NCBI GenBank assembly: GCA_040269895.1
Contig: CP158568.1
Span: forward strand, 1,302,001-1,366,000
DNA: 64,000 nucleotides
Origin: Ancalomicrobiaceae bacterium S20
Lineage (GTDB): Bacteria > Pseudomonadota > Alphaproteobacteria > Rhizobiales > Ancalomicrobiaceae
Reading direction: 5' to 3'
Shown here: positions 43,848 through 53,601 of the stretch, one piece after another
Layout of the letters: every line of letters starts with the position of its first letter
How positions within the stretch are numbered: the stretch's first letter is position 1
The notes under the pieces: generated by a model
Databases searched by the model: none
The model's input: only the letters and a program-made list of their open reading frames with translations
Told to the model about the DNA's origin: nothing
Made by a program: the position numbers and the translations under genes

Positions 43848-45477
43848 GCCGGGGCGGATGGTCGGCCTCGTCCGCACGGCCGATGTGGTCGCGGCAGCGC
43901 TTGCCGCGCAGGGTGTGCGCCATGCCTTCGGCATGCCGGGCGGCGAGGTGGTCGAGATCCTCGATGCGCTCGGGCGGGTCGGCATCGCCTTCACGCTGGC
44001 GCGGCACGAGACCGCCGCGGCGGCGATGGCGGCGGGATCCTGGCTCGCGACCGGCCGGCCGCCGCTCCTTCTCACCACGATCGGACCGGGGCTCGCCAAT
44101 GCGATCGACGGCATTGCGGATGCCTCGCAGGAGCGGGTGCCGCTGATCGTGCTCTCCGGCGTGGTCGATCGCGCCTTGCGCGGTCGGTTCACGCATCAGG
44201 TGGTCGATCACGCGGCGATGCTCCGGCCGTTCGTGAAGGCGAGCTTCGAGATCGACGCGGCCGCGCCGGGCGCGACCGTCGCCCGCGCGATCGGGCTTGC
44301 GACCGCCGGTCTCTGCGGCCCGGTGCATCTCGATCTCGCGCCGGGCGTCGCCGCCGCGGCTGCCGGCGATACGGCGGTGCCGGGCCCTGTCCTGGTCAAG
44401 CGGCCTGTGCCGTCGCCGCGTGATCCGGCGATCGAGGCGCTCGCGGCACGGCTCGCCAACAGCCGTCGGCCGCTGATCCTCGCCGGCTTCACCGCGGCGC
44501 GTTGTCCGCGCTCGACCGGCATCGTGCGGCTCGCCGAGCGGCTCGGAGCGCCGGTCGTGACCACCTACAAGGCCAAGGGCGTGATCCGCGAGGATCATCC
44601 GCTCGCGCTCGGCGGCGCCGGCCTGTCGCCGGCGGCCGATCACATCCTGCAGGGGGCCGTGCGGCAGTCCGATCTCGTGCTGACCTTCGGCTACGACCCG
44701 ATCGAGATGCGTGCCGGCTGGCTCGATGTGCCGGGCTTGCAGGACCAGGTGGTCGACATCACGCCGGTGCCGATCGATCACGGCATGTACTTCCCCAGCC
44801 TCAGGATCGAGGCCGAATGCGGCGCGACCGCCTTTGCGCTCGCCGAGGCGCTGGACAGCCATGAGGGTTGGCCGCCGAGCGTGGTCGCCTCGATCCGCAC
44901 CGCGCTCGCCGAGCGTTTCGCCTCGCCGCCGGGCTTCGGCCCGCACGCGATCATCGACGCGCTGCAGGCCCATGTCGGGCCGGAGGATCTGGTCACCGTC
45001 GACAGCGGCGCGCACCGGATTCTGCTGTCGCAGAAGTGGGTCGCGCGGCGGCCGCTGTCGCTCGTCCAGTCGGCCGGGTTCTGCACCATGGCGACGGCGC
45101 TGCCGACCGCGATCGGTGCCAAGATCGCGGTGCCGGGGCGGCGCGTGGTCGCCGTGCTCGGCGACGGCGGCCTCGAAATGGGCCTCGGCGAGCTCGCCAC
45201 GCTGCGCGACAGCGGCCTGCAGGTGACGGTCGTGGTGTTCCAGGACCAGAGTCTCGCGCTGATCGAGCTGAAACAGGCCGCGGCGCGGTTGCCGCGGGCC
45301 GGCGTCACGCTCGGCGAGACCGACTTCGCCCGCATCGCCGAGGCGTTCGGCGGTCATGGCGTCAATGTCGAGACGCTTCCCGATCTCGAACGCGAATTCG
45401 TCGCCGCGGCGTCCCGCCCGGTCTTCTCCCTCATCGCCTGCCGGTTCTCGTCCCATGAATATGACGGTGCGTTCTGA
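43837..45477 (+). CDS. thiamine diphosphate-dependent enzyme, acetolactate-synthase-like
   Basis: A 546-residue ThDP enzyme with all three domains: N-terminal PYR (GVRHAFGMPGGEVVEILDAL, the catalytic glutamate in RHETAAAAMAAG, TTIGPGLANAIDGIADA), a central domain, and a C-terminal PP domain with GDGGLEMGLGELATL. The motif's metal-ligand asparagine is replaced (FQDQS instead of FND/FNN). Substrate class could be 2-oxo acids as in benzoylformate decarboxylase or oxalyl-CoA decarboxylase relatives. It lies inside the sigma-led operon, between a membrane protein and an acyltransferase. Confidence 0.8.
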   Translation: MNAEPGRMVGLVRTADVVAAALAAQGVRHAFGMPGGEVVEILDALGRVGIAFTLARHETAAAAMAAGSWLATGRPPLLLTTIGPGLANAIDGIADASQERVPLIVLSGVVDRALRGRFTHQVVDHAAMLRPFVKASFEIDAAAPGATVARAIGLATAGLCGPVHLDLAPGVAAAAAGDTAVPGPVLVKRPVPSPRDPAIEALAARLANSRRPLILAGFTAARCPRSTGIVRLAERLGAPVVTTYKAKGVIREDHPLALGGAGLSPAADHILQGAVRQSDLVLTFGYDPIEMRAGWLDVPGLQDQVVDITPVPIDHGMYFPSLRIEAECGATAFALAEALDSHEGWPPSVVASIRTALAERFASPPGFGPHAIIDALQAHVGPEDLVTVDSGAHRILLSQKWVARRPLSLVQSAGFCTMATALPTAIGAKIAVPGRRVVAVLGDGGLEMGLGELATLRDSGLQVTVVVFQDQSLALIELKQAAARLPRAGVTLGETDFARIAEAFGGHGVNVETLPDLEREFVAAASRPVFSLIACRFSSHEYDGAF

Positions 45478-46612
45478 CGCCGTGGTGCCGGCGGTGACGG
45501 TCGCGGCGCCCGCGAAAGCGCGGGTCCGCGACCCGCGGCTCGATTTCTTCCGCGGCTACGGCATGTACGTGATCCTGATCGCGCACATTCCGCTCGACCC
45601 CTGGGACTTCTGGATCCCGCCGCGGTTCGGGTTCAGCGATTCCACCGAGATCTTCGTGTTCCTGTCGGGCATAGCCTCGGCGATCGCGTTCGGCTCGACC
45701 TTCGACCGCCGCGGTTTCTGGCTCGGGCTGGCGCGGGTCGCCTTCCGGATCTGGCAGGTCTACTGGGTGCATGTCGGGGTATTCGTGGCCGGCGTCGCGG
45801 TGCTCGCGGCCGCCGGAACGATGCCGGGCGGCATCTCCTACCTGCACGACCGCAATCTCGACTTTCTGACAGCGAGCCCGGGTGCGGCGATCGCGCAGTT
45901 CCTGGCGCTCGTCTGGGTGCCGAACTACTTCGACATCCTGCCGATGTATCTGGTCCTGCTCGCGATGATGCCGGTCATGCTGGCGCTCGAGAAGCTCGAT
46001 CGCAAGCTGCCGATCGCCGTTTCGGCCGCGCTCTGGCTCGCGGTCCAGACCGGCGCGCTCGACCTGCCGGGCGAGGGCGGCGAACAGCAGAACTGGTTCT
46101 TCAACCCGTTCGCCTGGCAGGTGCTGTTCTACACCGGCTTCTTCCTCAAGCGCGGCGCGATCCCGGCGCCGCCGCGGAGCCGGGCGCTGCTCGTGGCGGC
46201 GGGCGTCTTCCTGGTCGGGTCGATCCCCTTCGCGTGGAAGGGAATCGTCGACGGTTCGGACTTCTTCGGCGCCGTGTTCGAGGCGCTCGAGCCGATCACC
46301 GACAAGACGCGCTTCGCCGTGCTCCGGCCGCTGCACTTCGCCGCGATCGCCTATCTCGCCTACCACTTCGTGCCGCCGACGAGCCGGCTGTTGCATGCGC
46401 GGTTCGCCGGCGTAGTGCGCACGGTCGGCCAGCAGTCGCTGGCGGTGTTTGCGTCGAGCATCGTGCTCGCCCAGATCCTCGGCGTCGCGCTGGACCTGAC
46501 CGGCCGGACCGACGTCGCGGCGGTCGCGGCGGTGAACATCGCAGGTCTCGCCGTCCTCACCGCGGTCGCCTTCACGGCCGCATGGTTCAAGTCCGCACCG
46601 TGGAAGGCGTGA
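45455..46612 (+). CDS. OpgC-like integral membrane acyltransferase
   Basis: A 385-residue membrane protein of the OpgC/MdoC family with about ten membrane segments. It begins with RDPRLDFFRGYGMYVILIAHIPLDPWDFWIPPRFGFSDSTEIFVFLSG, the family's defining N-terminal stretch, including the probable catalytic histidine in IAHIP. OpgC enzymes succinylate osmoregulated periplasmic glucans, and related proteins modify other envelope glycans. The start overlaps the ThDP gene end by 23 bases. Confidence 0.85.
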   Translation: MNMTVRSDAVVPAVTVAAPAKARVRDPRLDFFRGYGMYVILIAHIPLDPWDFWIPPRFGFSDSTEIFVFLSGIASAIAFGSTFDRRGFWLGLARVAFRIWQVYWVHVGVFVAGVAVLAAAGTMPGGISYLHDRNLDFLTASPGAAIAQFLALVWVPNYFDILPMYLVLLAMMPVMLALEKLDRKLPIAVSAALWLAVQTGALDLPGEGGEQQNWFFNPFAWQVLFYTGFFLKRGAIPAPPRSRALLVAAGVFLVGSIPFAWKGIVDGSDFFGAVFEALEPITDKTRFAVLRPLHFAAIAYLAYHFVPPTSRLLHARFAGVVRTVGQQSLAVFASSIVLAQILGVALDLTGRTDVAAVAAVNIAGLAVLTAVAFTAAWFKSAPWKA

Positions 46613-46617
46613 AAGCC

Positions 46618-47568
46618 ATGTCCCTGGCTTCGACGGCGACGTTCTGGCGGCCGACCCTGTCGGTGCGGCTGCCCCGAGCCCTGAAAGTGGCGGCCGTGAT
46701 CACGGCCGGGTTTCTGGCGGCGATGCTGTCGGATCTCGCCTTTGCCGCGGAAAGACCGCAGCCGGCATCCTTCGCGGCGGCTGCGTCGCGACCGGCCTGC
46801 GGCGGCGAGGTCGCGTGCACGGTGCCGCTCGGCGCCTACCGGATCGCGCTACCGCCCGACGGCCGCGTCGAAGGTGCCTATGTCTTCTTCCATGGCTATC
46901 GCAGTTCGGCTGCAGAGCAGATGGGCGCGACCGATCTCGTGGCGGTGGCGCATGCCCACCATCTCGCCTTCGTCGCCCCGGACGGGCTGAACGGCACGTG
47001 GTCGCACGACAATGCCGTGCGCCACGACCGCGACGAGACCGCGTTCGCCCGTCAGGTGTTCGACGATCTGACCGGTCGTTGGCACGTGCCGGCCGATCGG
47101 CTGATCGTCGGCGGCTTTTCGCAGGGCGCCTCCACGGCCTGGCACGTGGTCTGCCACGCCGGCGACCGGGTCGCCGCCGCGGTGACCTTCTCGGGCGTGT
47201 TCTGGAATCCGCTGCCGGCACCCGCCGACTGCGCGACGACCCCGCCGCCGATGATCCATTTCCATGGCACGGCCGACCAGACCTTTCCGCTCGCCGGCCG
47301 GGCGATCGGCGATCGCTGGCATCAGGGCGACATGTACCTGAGCCTCGACATCGTCCGCGCCCGCGCGGCGTGCCCGGTGGCCCCGCGCGTGCGCCGGATC
47401 GTCGCCGGCATCGACTGCATCGAGACCGACGGCTGCGATCGCGGTCCGATCCTCGCCTGCGTTCACGACGCCGGCCACGAAGTGCGCGCCGGCTGGCTCG
47501 CCGGCGCGCTCGACACCTTGCTTGCCCCTCCGGTGCCCTGGCGCGTGTCAGCGCCGGCCGCGCCGTGA
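46618..47568 (+). CDS. exported alpha/beta-hydrolase, LpqC/polyhydroxybutyrate-depolymerase-like
   Basis: A 316-residue esterase with a signal segment (about 20-44, ending AFAA). The nucleophile elbow is GGFSQGAS near residue 165, and a late VHDAGHEV carries the histidine. It resembles LpqC/PHB depolymerase-type esterases that remove feruloyl, acetyl or 3-hydroxybutyryl groups. Extracytoplasmic cleavage of an acylated polymer is the likely activity. It starts five bases after the OpgC-like gene, suggesting a paired acylation and deacylation function. Confidence 0.82.
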   Translation: MSLASTATFWRPTLSVRLPRALKVAAVITAGFLAAMLSDLAFAAERPQPASFAAAASRPACGGEVACTVPLGAYRIALPPDGRVEGAYVFFHGYRSSAAEQMGATDLVAVAHAHHLAFVAPDGLNGTWSHDNAVRHDRDETAFARQVFDDLTGRWHVPADRLIVGGFSQGASTAWHVVCHAGDRVAAAVTFSGVFWNPLPAPADCATTPPPMIHFHGTADQTFPLAGRAIGDRWHQGDMYLSLDIVRARAACPVAPRVRRIVAGIDCIETDGCDRGPILACVHDAGHEVRAGWLAGALDTLLAPPVPWRVSAPAAP

Positions 47569-47608
47569 AGACCGCCAATCCCGCATCCTCGCCCGATGGA
47601 GCGACCCG

Positions 47609-48313
47609 ATGACCAGACTGTCGACCCTCGCACTCGCTGGCGCCGCCTTGCTCGGCGCCGTCGCTCCGGCCGCCGCCGAGCGGCCGGTGGTGGTCGAGTT
47701 GTTCACCTCGCAGGGCTGCTCGTCCTGCCCGCCGGCCGATCGGTTCCTGACCGAGCTGTCGCGGGAGCGGTCGGACGTGCTGCCGCTCGCCTTCCACGTC
47801 ACCTACTGGAACGGGCTCGGCTGGACCGACCCGTTCTCTTTCGAGGCCGCGACGCGCCGGCAGGCCGCCTACGGTGCGCGCTTCGGCGACGGATCCTACA
47901 CGCCCGAGATGGTCATCGACGGCCGGCTCGGCGTCGTCGGCTCCGACCGTCTGCGGGCGACGGCCGCGATCGAGGCGGCGCGGGCAGCGCAATCGGCCGC
48001 GCCGGACATCTCCGTCCGTCGCGGCCGGACCGGTGTCGAGGTGCGCGTCGGCGCCGGTGAGGGCGCCGGTCGTGTCGTGCTGGTCGGCTACGACCGTCAG
48101 CATGAAACCTCGATCGGACGCGGCGAGAACCGCGGCCGCACGCTGACCGAATCGAACATCGTCCGCTCCTTCGTGCCGGTCGGCACGTGGACCGGCGCCC
48201 GCGCCGCCTTCGAAGTGCCGGTGCCGCCGGGCGAGGCGTTCGCCGTGCTGGTCGAGCGCGACGGTGGCGGCATTCTCGGCGCCGCACGTGCCGAACCGGT
48301 CGCGGGTCACTGA
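47609..48313 (+). CDS. DUF1223 thioredoxin-like exported protein
   Basis: A 234-residue protein with a signal peptide (about 1-23) and a thioredoxin-like N-terminal half, with ELFTSQGCSSCPPADRFL (C37-x2-C40) and HVTYWNGLGWTDPFS as in DUF1223. The second half is beta-rich. These proteins are common in proteobacteria, with no established function. The gene follows the LpqC-like gene with a 40-base gap. Confidence 0.88.
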   Translation: MTRLSTLALAGAALLGAVAPAAAERPVVVELFTSQGCSSCPPADRFLTELSRERSDVLPLAFHVTYWNGLGWTDPFSFEAATRRQAAYGARFGDGSYTPEMVIDGRLGVVGSDRLRATAAIEAARAAQSAAPDISVRRGRTGVEVRVGAGEGAGRVVLVGYDRQHETSIGRGENRGRTLTESNIVRSFVPVGTWTGARAAFEVPVPPGEAFAVLVERDGGGILGAARAEPVAGH

Positions 48314-48455
48314 GCCGACCGCCTCGATCCGTCGACATCGCTCACAACCCGCCGGCCCCCGCCGGCGGCGATCCACCGACCGCAGGTCGCCGTCTCGGCC
48401 TGCAGGCGGTTCCCCCGCGCGCGCTGATGACCCGCGCCCCATCCGGGAGAGATCC

Positions 48456-49160
48456 TTGATCCGCTTCTATTTCCACCCGACGCCGAACCCGGCGAAGATC
48501 GCGCTGTTTCTCGAGGAGGCCGGGCTCGCCTACGAGGTCGTGCCGGTCGATACGAGCAAGGGCGAGCAGCACGCCCCTGAATTCCGGGCGATCAACCCGA
48601 ACGGCAAGGTGCCGGCGATCGTCGATACCCACGGTCCCGGCGGCCGGTCGGTCCGTGTCTTCGACTCGACCGCGATCCTGCTCTATCTCGCCGAGAAGAC
48701 CGGCCGTTTCGACGTGGCGGTCGAGGATCGCGGCGAGCTCCTGTCGTGGCTCCTGTTCATCGCCTCCGGCCTCGGGCCGTTCTCCGGGCAGGCGGTGCAT
48801 TTCCAGTACGCCGCGCCGGACGGGCTCGACTATGCCGTGAACCGCTACCGGCGCGAGGTCGAGCGCCACTATCAGGTACTCGACACGCATCTCGCCGGTC
48901 GCGACTGGATCGTCGGTGACGAGTATTCGATCGCCGACATGTCGGCCTGGGGCTGGCTCGGCCGGGCGAGCCGTGTCCTGAAGGGCGCGGAAGATCCTTT
49001 CGCCGCCTATCCGAACCTGAAGCGTCTGATGGCGGCGATCGATGCGCGGCCGGCGGCGGCACGCGCCCGCGCGGTCGGCGCCAGTCACCCGTTCAAGACC
49101 ATCAACGACGAGGAGACCAAGCGCGCGCTGTTCCCCTCGAACTATCCGCCGGCGGCGTGA
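48456..49160 (+). CDS. glutathione S-transferase family protein
   Basis: A 234-residue GST of the YghU/beta-like group. The N-terminal thioredoxin domain has FYFHPTPNPAKIALFLEEAGLAYEVVPVDTSKGEQ and NPNGKVPAIVD, with DSTAILLYLAEKTG at the glutathione site. The C-terminal helical domain contains WIVGDEYSIADMSAWGWL. The start appears to be TTG at 48456 behind GGGAGAG; no ATG or GTG in frame is as well placed. The stop is 11 bases before the SDR start, so the pair is co-expressed. Confidence 0.87.
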   Translation: MIRFYFHPTPNPAKIALFLEEAGLAYEVVPVDTSKGEQHAPEFRAINPNGKVPAIVDTHGPGGRSVRVFDSTAILLYLAEKTGRFDVAVEDRGELLSWLLFIASGLGPFSGQAVHFQYAAPDGLDYAVNRYRREVERHYQVLDTHLAGRDWIVGDEYSIADMSAWGWLGRASRVLKGAEDPFAAYPNLKRLMAAIDARPAAARARAVGASHPFKTINDEETKRALFPSNYPPAA

Positions 49161-49171
49161 GGGAGGGCAGC

Positions 49172-49978
49172 ATGCAGATGGAAGGCAAACGGGTTCTGGT
49201 GACGGGCGGATCGAGCGGCATCGGCCGCGAGATCGCCCGCTCGCTCCTGAAGCGTGGCGCCAAGGTCGTGATCAGCGGTCGTCGGCAGGGCATGCTCGAC
49301 GAAGCCCTCGCGGACCTGCGCGCGGTCACGCCCTCGGTCTGGGCGGTCGCGGCCGACGTCGTTTCGGCCGAGGGGCGCGAGGCGACCTTGCGGGCGGCGG
49401 TCGATTGCCTCGGCGGGCTCGACATTCTGGTCAACAACGCCGGCGGCGTGCGCGCCGGCCGGCTGGAACGGACGGGCGAGGACGAGATCCTCGCCATGAT
49501 CGCGGTTGATCTGACCGCGCCGATCCTGCTGACCCGCGCCGCGCTGCCGGAGCTGCGCCGGTCCGGCGATGCGGTGGTGGTCAACGTGACCTCGGGCATC
49601 GCGCTCGTCGGGGTGCCGTTCTATGCGACCTATGCCGCGGTCAAGGCCGGGCTCGCCCATTTCGGCGAGGCGCTGCGGCGCGAGCTGAAGGGCGAGGGCG
49701 TCCATGTGCTGACCGCCTATCCGACCGGCACCGACACGCCGATGATGCGGACCAACCGCGCCGGCCCGGACATCGGCTTTCCGCGCGAGAATGCCGGCGA
49801 CGTCGCCGAGGCGATCGTCGGCGGCATCGAGGCGCGGGCGGTGTCGGTCATCCGCGGCGGCGAGGCGCGCGTGCAGACGATCGCGCTCAATCGGCACGAT
49901 CCGCTCGCGCTCGACGAGCGCTTCCTCGGCCTGAAGCCCGCGCTCGAAGCGGCGGTCAGCGACCACGCTGCGCTCTGA
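49172..49978 (+). CDS. short-chain dehydrogenase/reductase
   Basis: A 268-residue classical SDR. The NADPH motif TGGSSGIG is at about 11-18, NNAG at 88-91, and the catalytic residues S141, Y154 and K158 (YAAVK) are visible. ATG 49172 has GAGGGAGGG eight bases upstream; an earlier GTG overlaps the GST stop. It is the last gene of the long plus-strand run and ends just before the bidirectional hairpin at 49987-50014. Confidence 0.87.
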   Translation: MQMEGKRVLVTGGSSGIGREIARSLLKRGAKVVISGRRQGMLDEALADLRAVTPSVWAVAADVVSAEGREATLRAAVDCLGGLDILVNNAGGVRAGRLERTGEDEILAMIAVDLTAPILLTRAALPELRRSGDAVVVNVTSGIALVGVPFYATYAAVKAGLAHFGEALRRELKGEGVHVLTAYPTGTDTPMMRTNRAGPDIGFPRENAGDVAEAIVGGIEARAVSVIRGGEARVQTIALNRHDPLALDERFLGLKPALEAAVSDHAAL

Positions 49979-49986
49979 GCGAAAAG

Positions 49987-50014
49987 GGCCGGGTCGCCGT
50001 CCGGCGACCCGGCC
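49987..50014 (-). terminator. terminator between the SDR and chemoreceptor genes
   Basis: A perfect 13-base inverted repeat (49987-49999 with 50002-50014). Read on the minus strand it is followed by CTTTTCGC, making a good terminator for the chemoreceptor gene. On the plus strand it also follows the SDR stop, so it may act in both directions. Confidence 0.7.
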
Positions 50015-50079
50015 GGATACGGTTCGGGGGCCTCGGCCCCGGTGCGCGCGAGGCCGTCGCGCCTTGGCCCTGAGCGATC

Positions 50080-52057
50080 TCAGTCGCGGGCCGCGCGGCG
50101 CAGTTCCTCGAGCAGGTCCGACACCTCCCGGGCGAGGCTCTCGGACCGGGACGACAGATCCGCGGAGGCGCGCTCGAGGTCACCGGCAGCCTCGACGCCG
50201 GTCCGGACCGTGGCCGGCAGTGCCGCGATCGTCTCGCGCGCCTGTGCCGCACCGGTCGCGACCCGCGAGACGCTGGAACGCATCTCCGCCGATGACCGGT
50301 TCTGTGCCTCGACCGCGGCGGCGACGGCCTTGGCGGCGAGGTTGATCCGGTCGATCAGGCCTCCGATGCCGTCGATCGCCTTGGCGACTTCGTCGGCGAT
50401 CTCGCGCGACGCCTTGAGGTTCTCGTCGATCTCCTCGGTCGCGCGGGTCGTCTGGGTGGCGAGCTGCTTCACCTCCGATGCGACGACCGCGAAGCCGCGG
50501 CCGGCTTCCCCGGCACGCGAGGCTTCGATGGTCGCGTTGAGGGCGAGCAGGTTGGTCTGATCGGCGATCTGGTTGATGACCTCGGCCATGCCGGCGATGC
50601 GTGCGGTCTGCTCGACCAGCCGGCCGGCCAGCGTGCGCGCGCCCGTCGCCTGGCCCGCGGCGAGCTCGGTGTCGCGCGTGGCGCTGACTGCCTCCTCGGC
50701 GACCCGGCCGATCGCGCTCGTCAGCGTCTCGATCTCGGTCCGGACGGTGTCGAGGTGATCGGCGACGCGGGCGAGCTCGGCGGCCGCGCCATCGGCATCG
50801 CCAAGCGTGGTGGTCGCGGCGCGGGAGACCGTCCCGACTGTGCCGCCGATATGGGCGATGGCCGAGCCGAGCGCCTCGACCACGCCGCCGACCGAACGAT
50901 CGATCCGATCGGAGACGGATTCGAGCGTCCGGCGCTGGCTCGCGCCGATCGCGCGCTCCTTGTCCGTCTCGAAGCGCTTCGCGCAGCCGCTCGCCGGTGC
51001 GGCGGTTGTAATAGCCGACGGCGCGGGCGATCCGGCCGATCTCGTCGCCGGCCTCGTCCTGAAGCGCCTCCGCCGCCGGCTGGTCGGCGAGGTCGTGGAT
51101 TCGGCTTTCGAGGCCGACGATGCGGACCACGATCGACCGCGACAGCGAGACCGCGAAGCCGACGGCGCCGAGGGCGACCAGCAGCGCGAGGCCGACCGAC
51201 AGGGTGAGGTCGCGGACCAGCATGGCATGGCGCGCATCGAGGTGATCGCGATAGGCGGTCGCCGCTTCACGCCAGACGGCATCGATCGCTGCGGTGAAGG
51301 CCTTGTAGCGGGTATCGAAGGCGTCGCGGTCGGCCGCGGTCGACGCGCGACCGGCGGCCATCGCCTCGACCAGGGCCGCGGCGCGGTCCTGATAGGCGAC
51401 ATTGGCGCCGGCCAGCGTATCGAGCAACGGCTTCAACGTCTTGGCCGCGGTCGGGCCGACGATCATGTCGAGCCGGTCGTCGTCGAGCTGGTCGATCCCG
51501 TCGGCGAGGAACTTGAACGCGCCGGCATCGACCAGGAAGCCGAGCGACTGATCGAAGCCGACCCGCTCCGACTGTGCCACCGCATCGCCCTTCGCCTTCA
51601 TCGACACGAGCTGGACGAGCAGGTCGGGCAGCCGGCGCACGAGGATGTCCGAGAGGTAGCTGCCGGCGACATCCGGGTTCGAATTGAGCTGACCGGCGTC
51701 GGCGACGACCCGGATCGTCTCGCGCAGCGCGCCGATCCGCGCCGTACCCTGCGCCTTGCGCAGATCGGCGACCGGATCGGTGTCACCGTGGTTCGCTTTC
51801 AGAAACGCCTCGATGGCATCGACAGCGGCCGCTTCGGGGCGGACGGCCGCACCGGTTTGCGCGCCGGTACCGGTTGTGGCTTCCGCCAGGCCCGGCCACG
51901 TCGAGGTGAGCCGATCGAGCCCGGCACGGGCGCGGTCGGTCATGCGGACCTCGTCGACCGCGCGGCGGGCGGCCAGTGCCGACAGGCCGACGATCGGGAC
52001 GAGAAGAAGCGCGGTGATCGCGCCGAGTTTGGATCTGATCGACCACCGCACCGCCAT
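50080..52057 (-). pseudogene. methyl-accepting chemotaxis protein, split by one frameshift
   Basis: The N-terminal frame (from ATG 52057) has a first membrane segment (about 10-28), a periplasmic helical sensor region, a second membrane segment at about 285-305 and the start of a HAMP domain. After REALRDG the frame is lost at about 50972. The continuation in the next frame ([11 protein letters not shown]...) runs to 50080 and carries the full signalling hairpin with the tip [35 protein letters not shown]. Removing one T from CTT would restore a protein of about 658 residues. The ligand is unknown. The gene is single, with its terminator at 49987-50014. Sequencing error is the simplest explanation. 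Confidence 0.8.
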
Positions 52058-52122
52058 GGGCCGTTTCCCCTTTTTCGTCGTTTAGGTGCCCGTCGCGCCC
52101 CCGCGGCGCCGACGGGCGGTTG

Positions 52123-53316
52123 TCACCGCCGGACGTCCTCGGCGATGGCCATTTCGTGGGCGACCGCCGTGACCGAGGCGGGCGGATCGCCGGACGGCAT
52201 GTCGGGCATGACCCATGGCGCGGTTGCCCAGCGCCGCAGATGGATGCCGACGCGGCTGCCGGCGAGGGCGGCCAGCGCCCAGATCCAGCCGGACATGCTG
52301 CCGGACGCGATCGCGCTGAAATAGGCGCCGATGTTGCAACCGTCGGCGAGCCGGGCGCCGTAACCCATCATCAAGCCGCCGAGCGCCGCCGCCGCCCAGG
52401 CGCGTGCGTCGCCGCCGAGCGTCGGCCGGAATCGGCCGACGATCACCGCCGCGGCGAAGGCGCCGAGCAGGATCGAGAAATCCATGAGCGAGGTGATGTC
52501 GGCGAAGATGCTCGCCCTGAGCCCGTCGCCGCCGCGCCAGAACGCCCAGGTCTCTGGCGTAAAGCCCAGGTGCGCGGCGATCTTGGAGCCCCACAGCGCG
52601 AAGCCGTAGGTCTCCGACCACGGCCGGCCGGCGACCACGAGCGTCGCGGTGTTGAGAAGGGCGAGCCCGACCGCACCGAGCCAGAGCGCGCGCGGAACCG
52701 GCCGGGCGCGCGGCAGCGCGAGGGCGGCAATCAGCAGCAGGCAGATTTCCTGCGTGAGCAAGGTCGGCCACTTGTCGGCATCGGACAGGACCACGGGCTC
52801 GAAAGCGGGCAGGGCGCGCCAGAATGCGATGTGGGCGGCGCCGATCGTCGAGCCGACGATGAAGAAGAGCAGCGTGGCGGCGAACTTCATATCGCCACCG
52901 CCGAGCATGAACAGCGTGCCGGAGGCGCAGCCGCCGGAGAGTTGCATGCCGATGCCGAACAGCGCGCCGCCGATGACGAGCGCTATGCCGATCGGGGTCG
53001 CGAAGCCATAGACCTCCTGCCCGAAGATCGAGCCGGCCGCGATGACCGGCACCATCAGGGCGCTGGCGATCGCGAACATCAGCGCGTGGGCGCGGTAGAC
53101 CGAGAAGTCGCCCTCGGCGGCGCGGCGGAACGCCGAGGCGAAGCCGAAGCGGGTCGAGAACAGCACGGCGCCGATCGCGACACCGATGCCGACGATCCCG
53201 ACGCGGCGCAGGCTGCCGTCACCGGCCGCGAAGGCGGCGACGCCGAGCGCGATCACCCCGAAACACGCCAGCGCGATCGCGATCGGCCGGCCGGGTCGCA
53301 TTGCCATGGTCCGCAT
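52123..53316 (-). CDS. YeeE/YedE family permease (thiosulfate/sulfur-compound uptake type)
   Basis: A 397-residue membrane protein with about ten membrane segments and two pseudo-symmetric halves, each with the conserved cysteine motif: SGGC130ASG and LADGC327NIGAYF. These are the cysteines that relay thiosulfate in the TsuA/YeeE family. The gene is single and minus-strand. The transported compound could be thiosulfate or another sulfane-sulfur species. Any link to the sulfur released by the 18-29 kb cluster is speculative. Confidence 0.88.
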   Translation of the reverse strand: MRTMAMRPGRPIAIALACFGVIALGVAAFAAGDGSLRRVGIVGIGVAIGAVLFSTRFGFASAFRRAAEGDFSVYRAHALMFAIASALMVPVIAAGSIFGQEVYGFATPIGIALVIGGALFGIGMQLSGGCASGTLFMLGGGDMKFAATLLFFIVGSTIGAAHIAFWRALPAFEPVVLSDADKWPTLLTQEICLLLIAALALPRARPVPRALWLGAVGLALLNTATLVVAGRPWSETYGFALWGSKIAAHLGFTPETWAFWRGGDGLRASIFADITSLMDFSILLGAFAAAVIVGRFRPTLGGDARAWAAAALGGLMMGYGARLADGCNIGAYFSAIASGSMSGWIWALAALAGSRVGIHLRRWATAPWVMPDMPSGDPPASVTAVAHEMAIAEDVRR

Positions 53317-53601
53317 CAGAGCCTCGCATCGGACGGTTCGCTTCCGGTGCTTGGACGCGCGGGTACGCGGCTTCGTTACAGCTGAAACGGCGCGCAGACG
53401 GCCTTCGCATCCGTTCGGGAGAAAAATCGAAAAGCGCGGGAATAACCCGCCGCCGGGTCGCGTCTCGGCCTGTGTGGGGCCTGTGGCGCTCCACGCCGAA
53501 CCAGTGGCGGGTGCGGATCATGCCCGCCGGGAAACGAGGTTGCCGAGATCGGGGCCGTCGCGGATCGCGTCGGGCGCACGATCGAGAAGCGGAGCGAGAC
53601 C

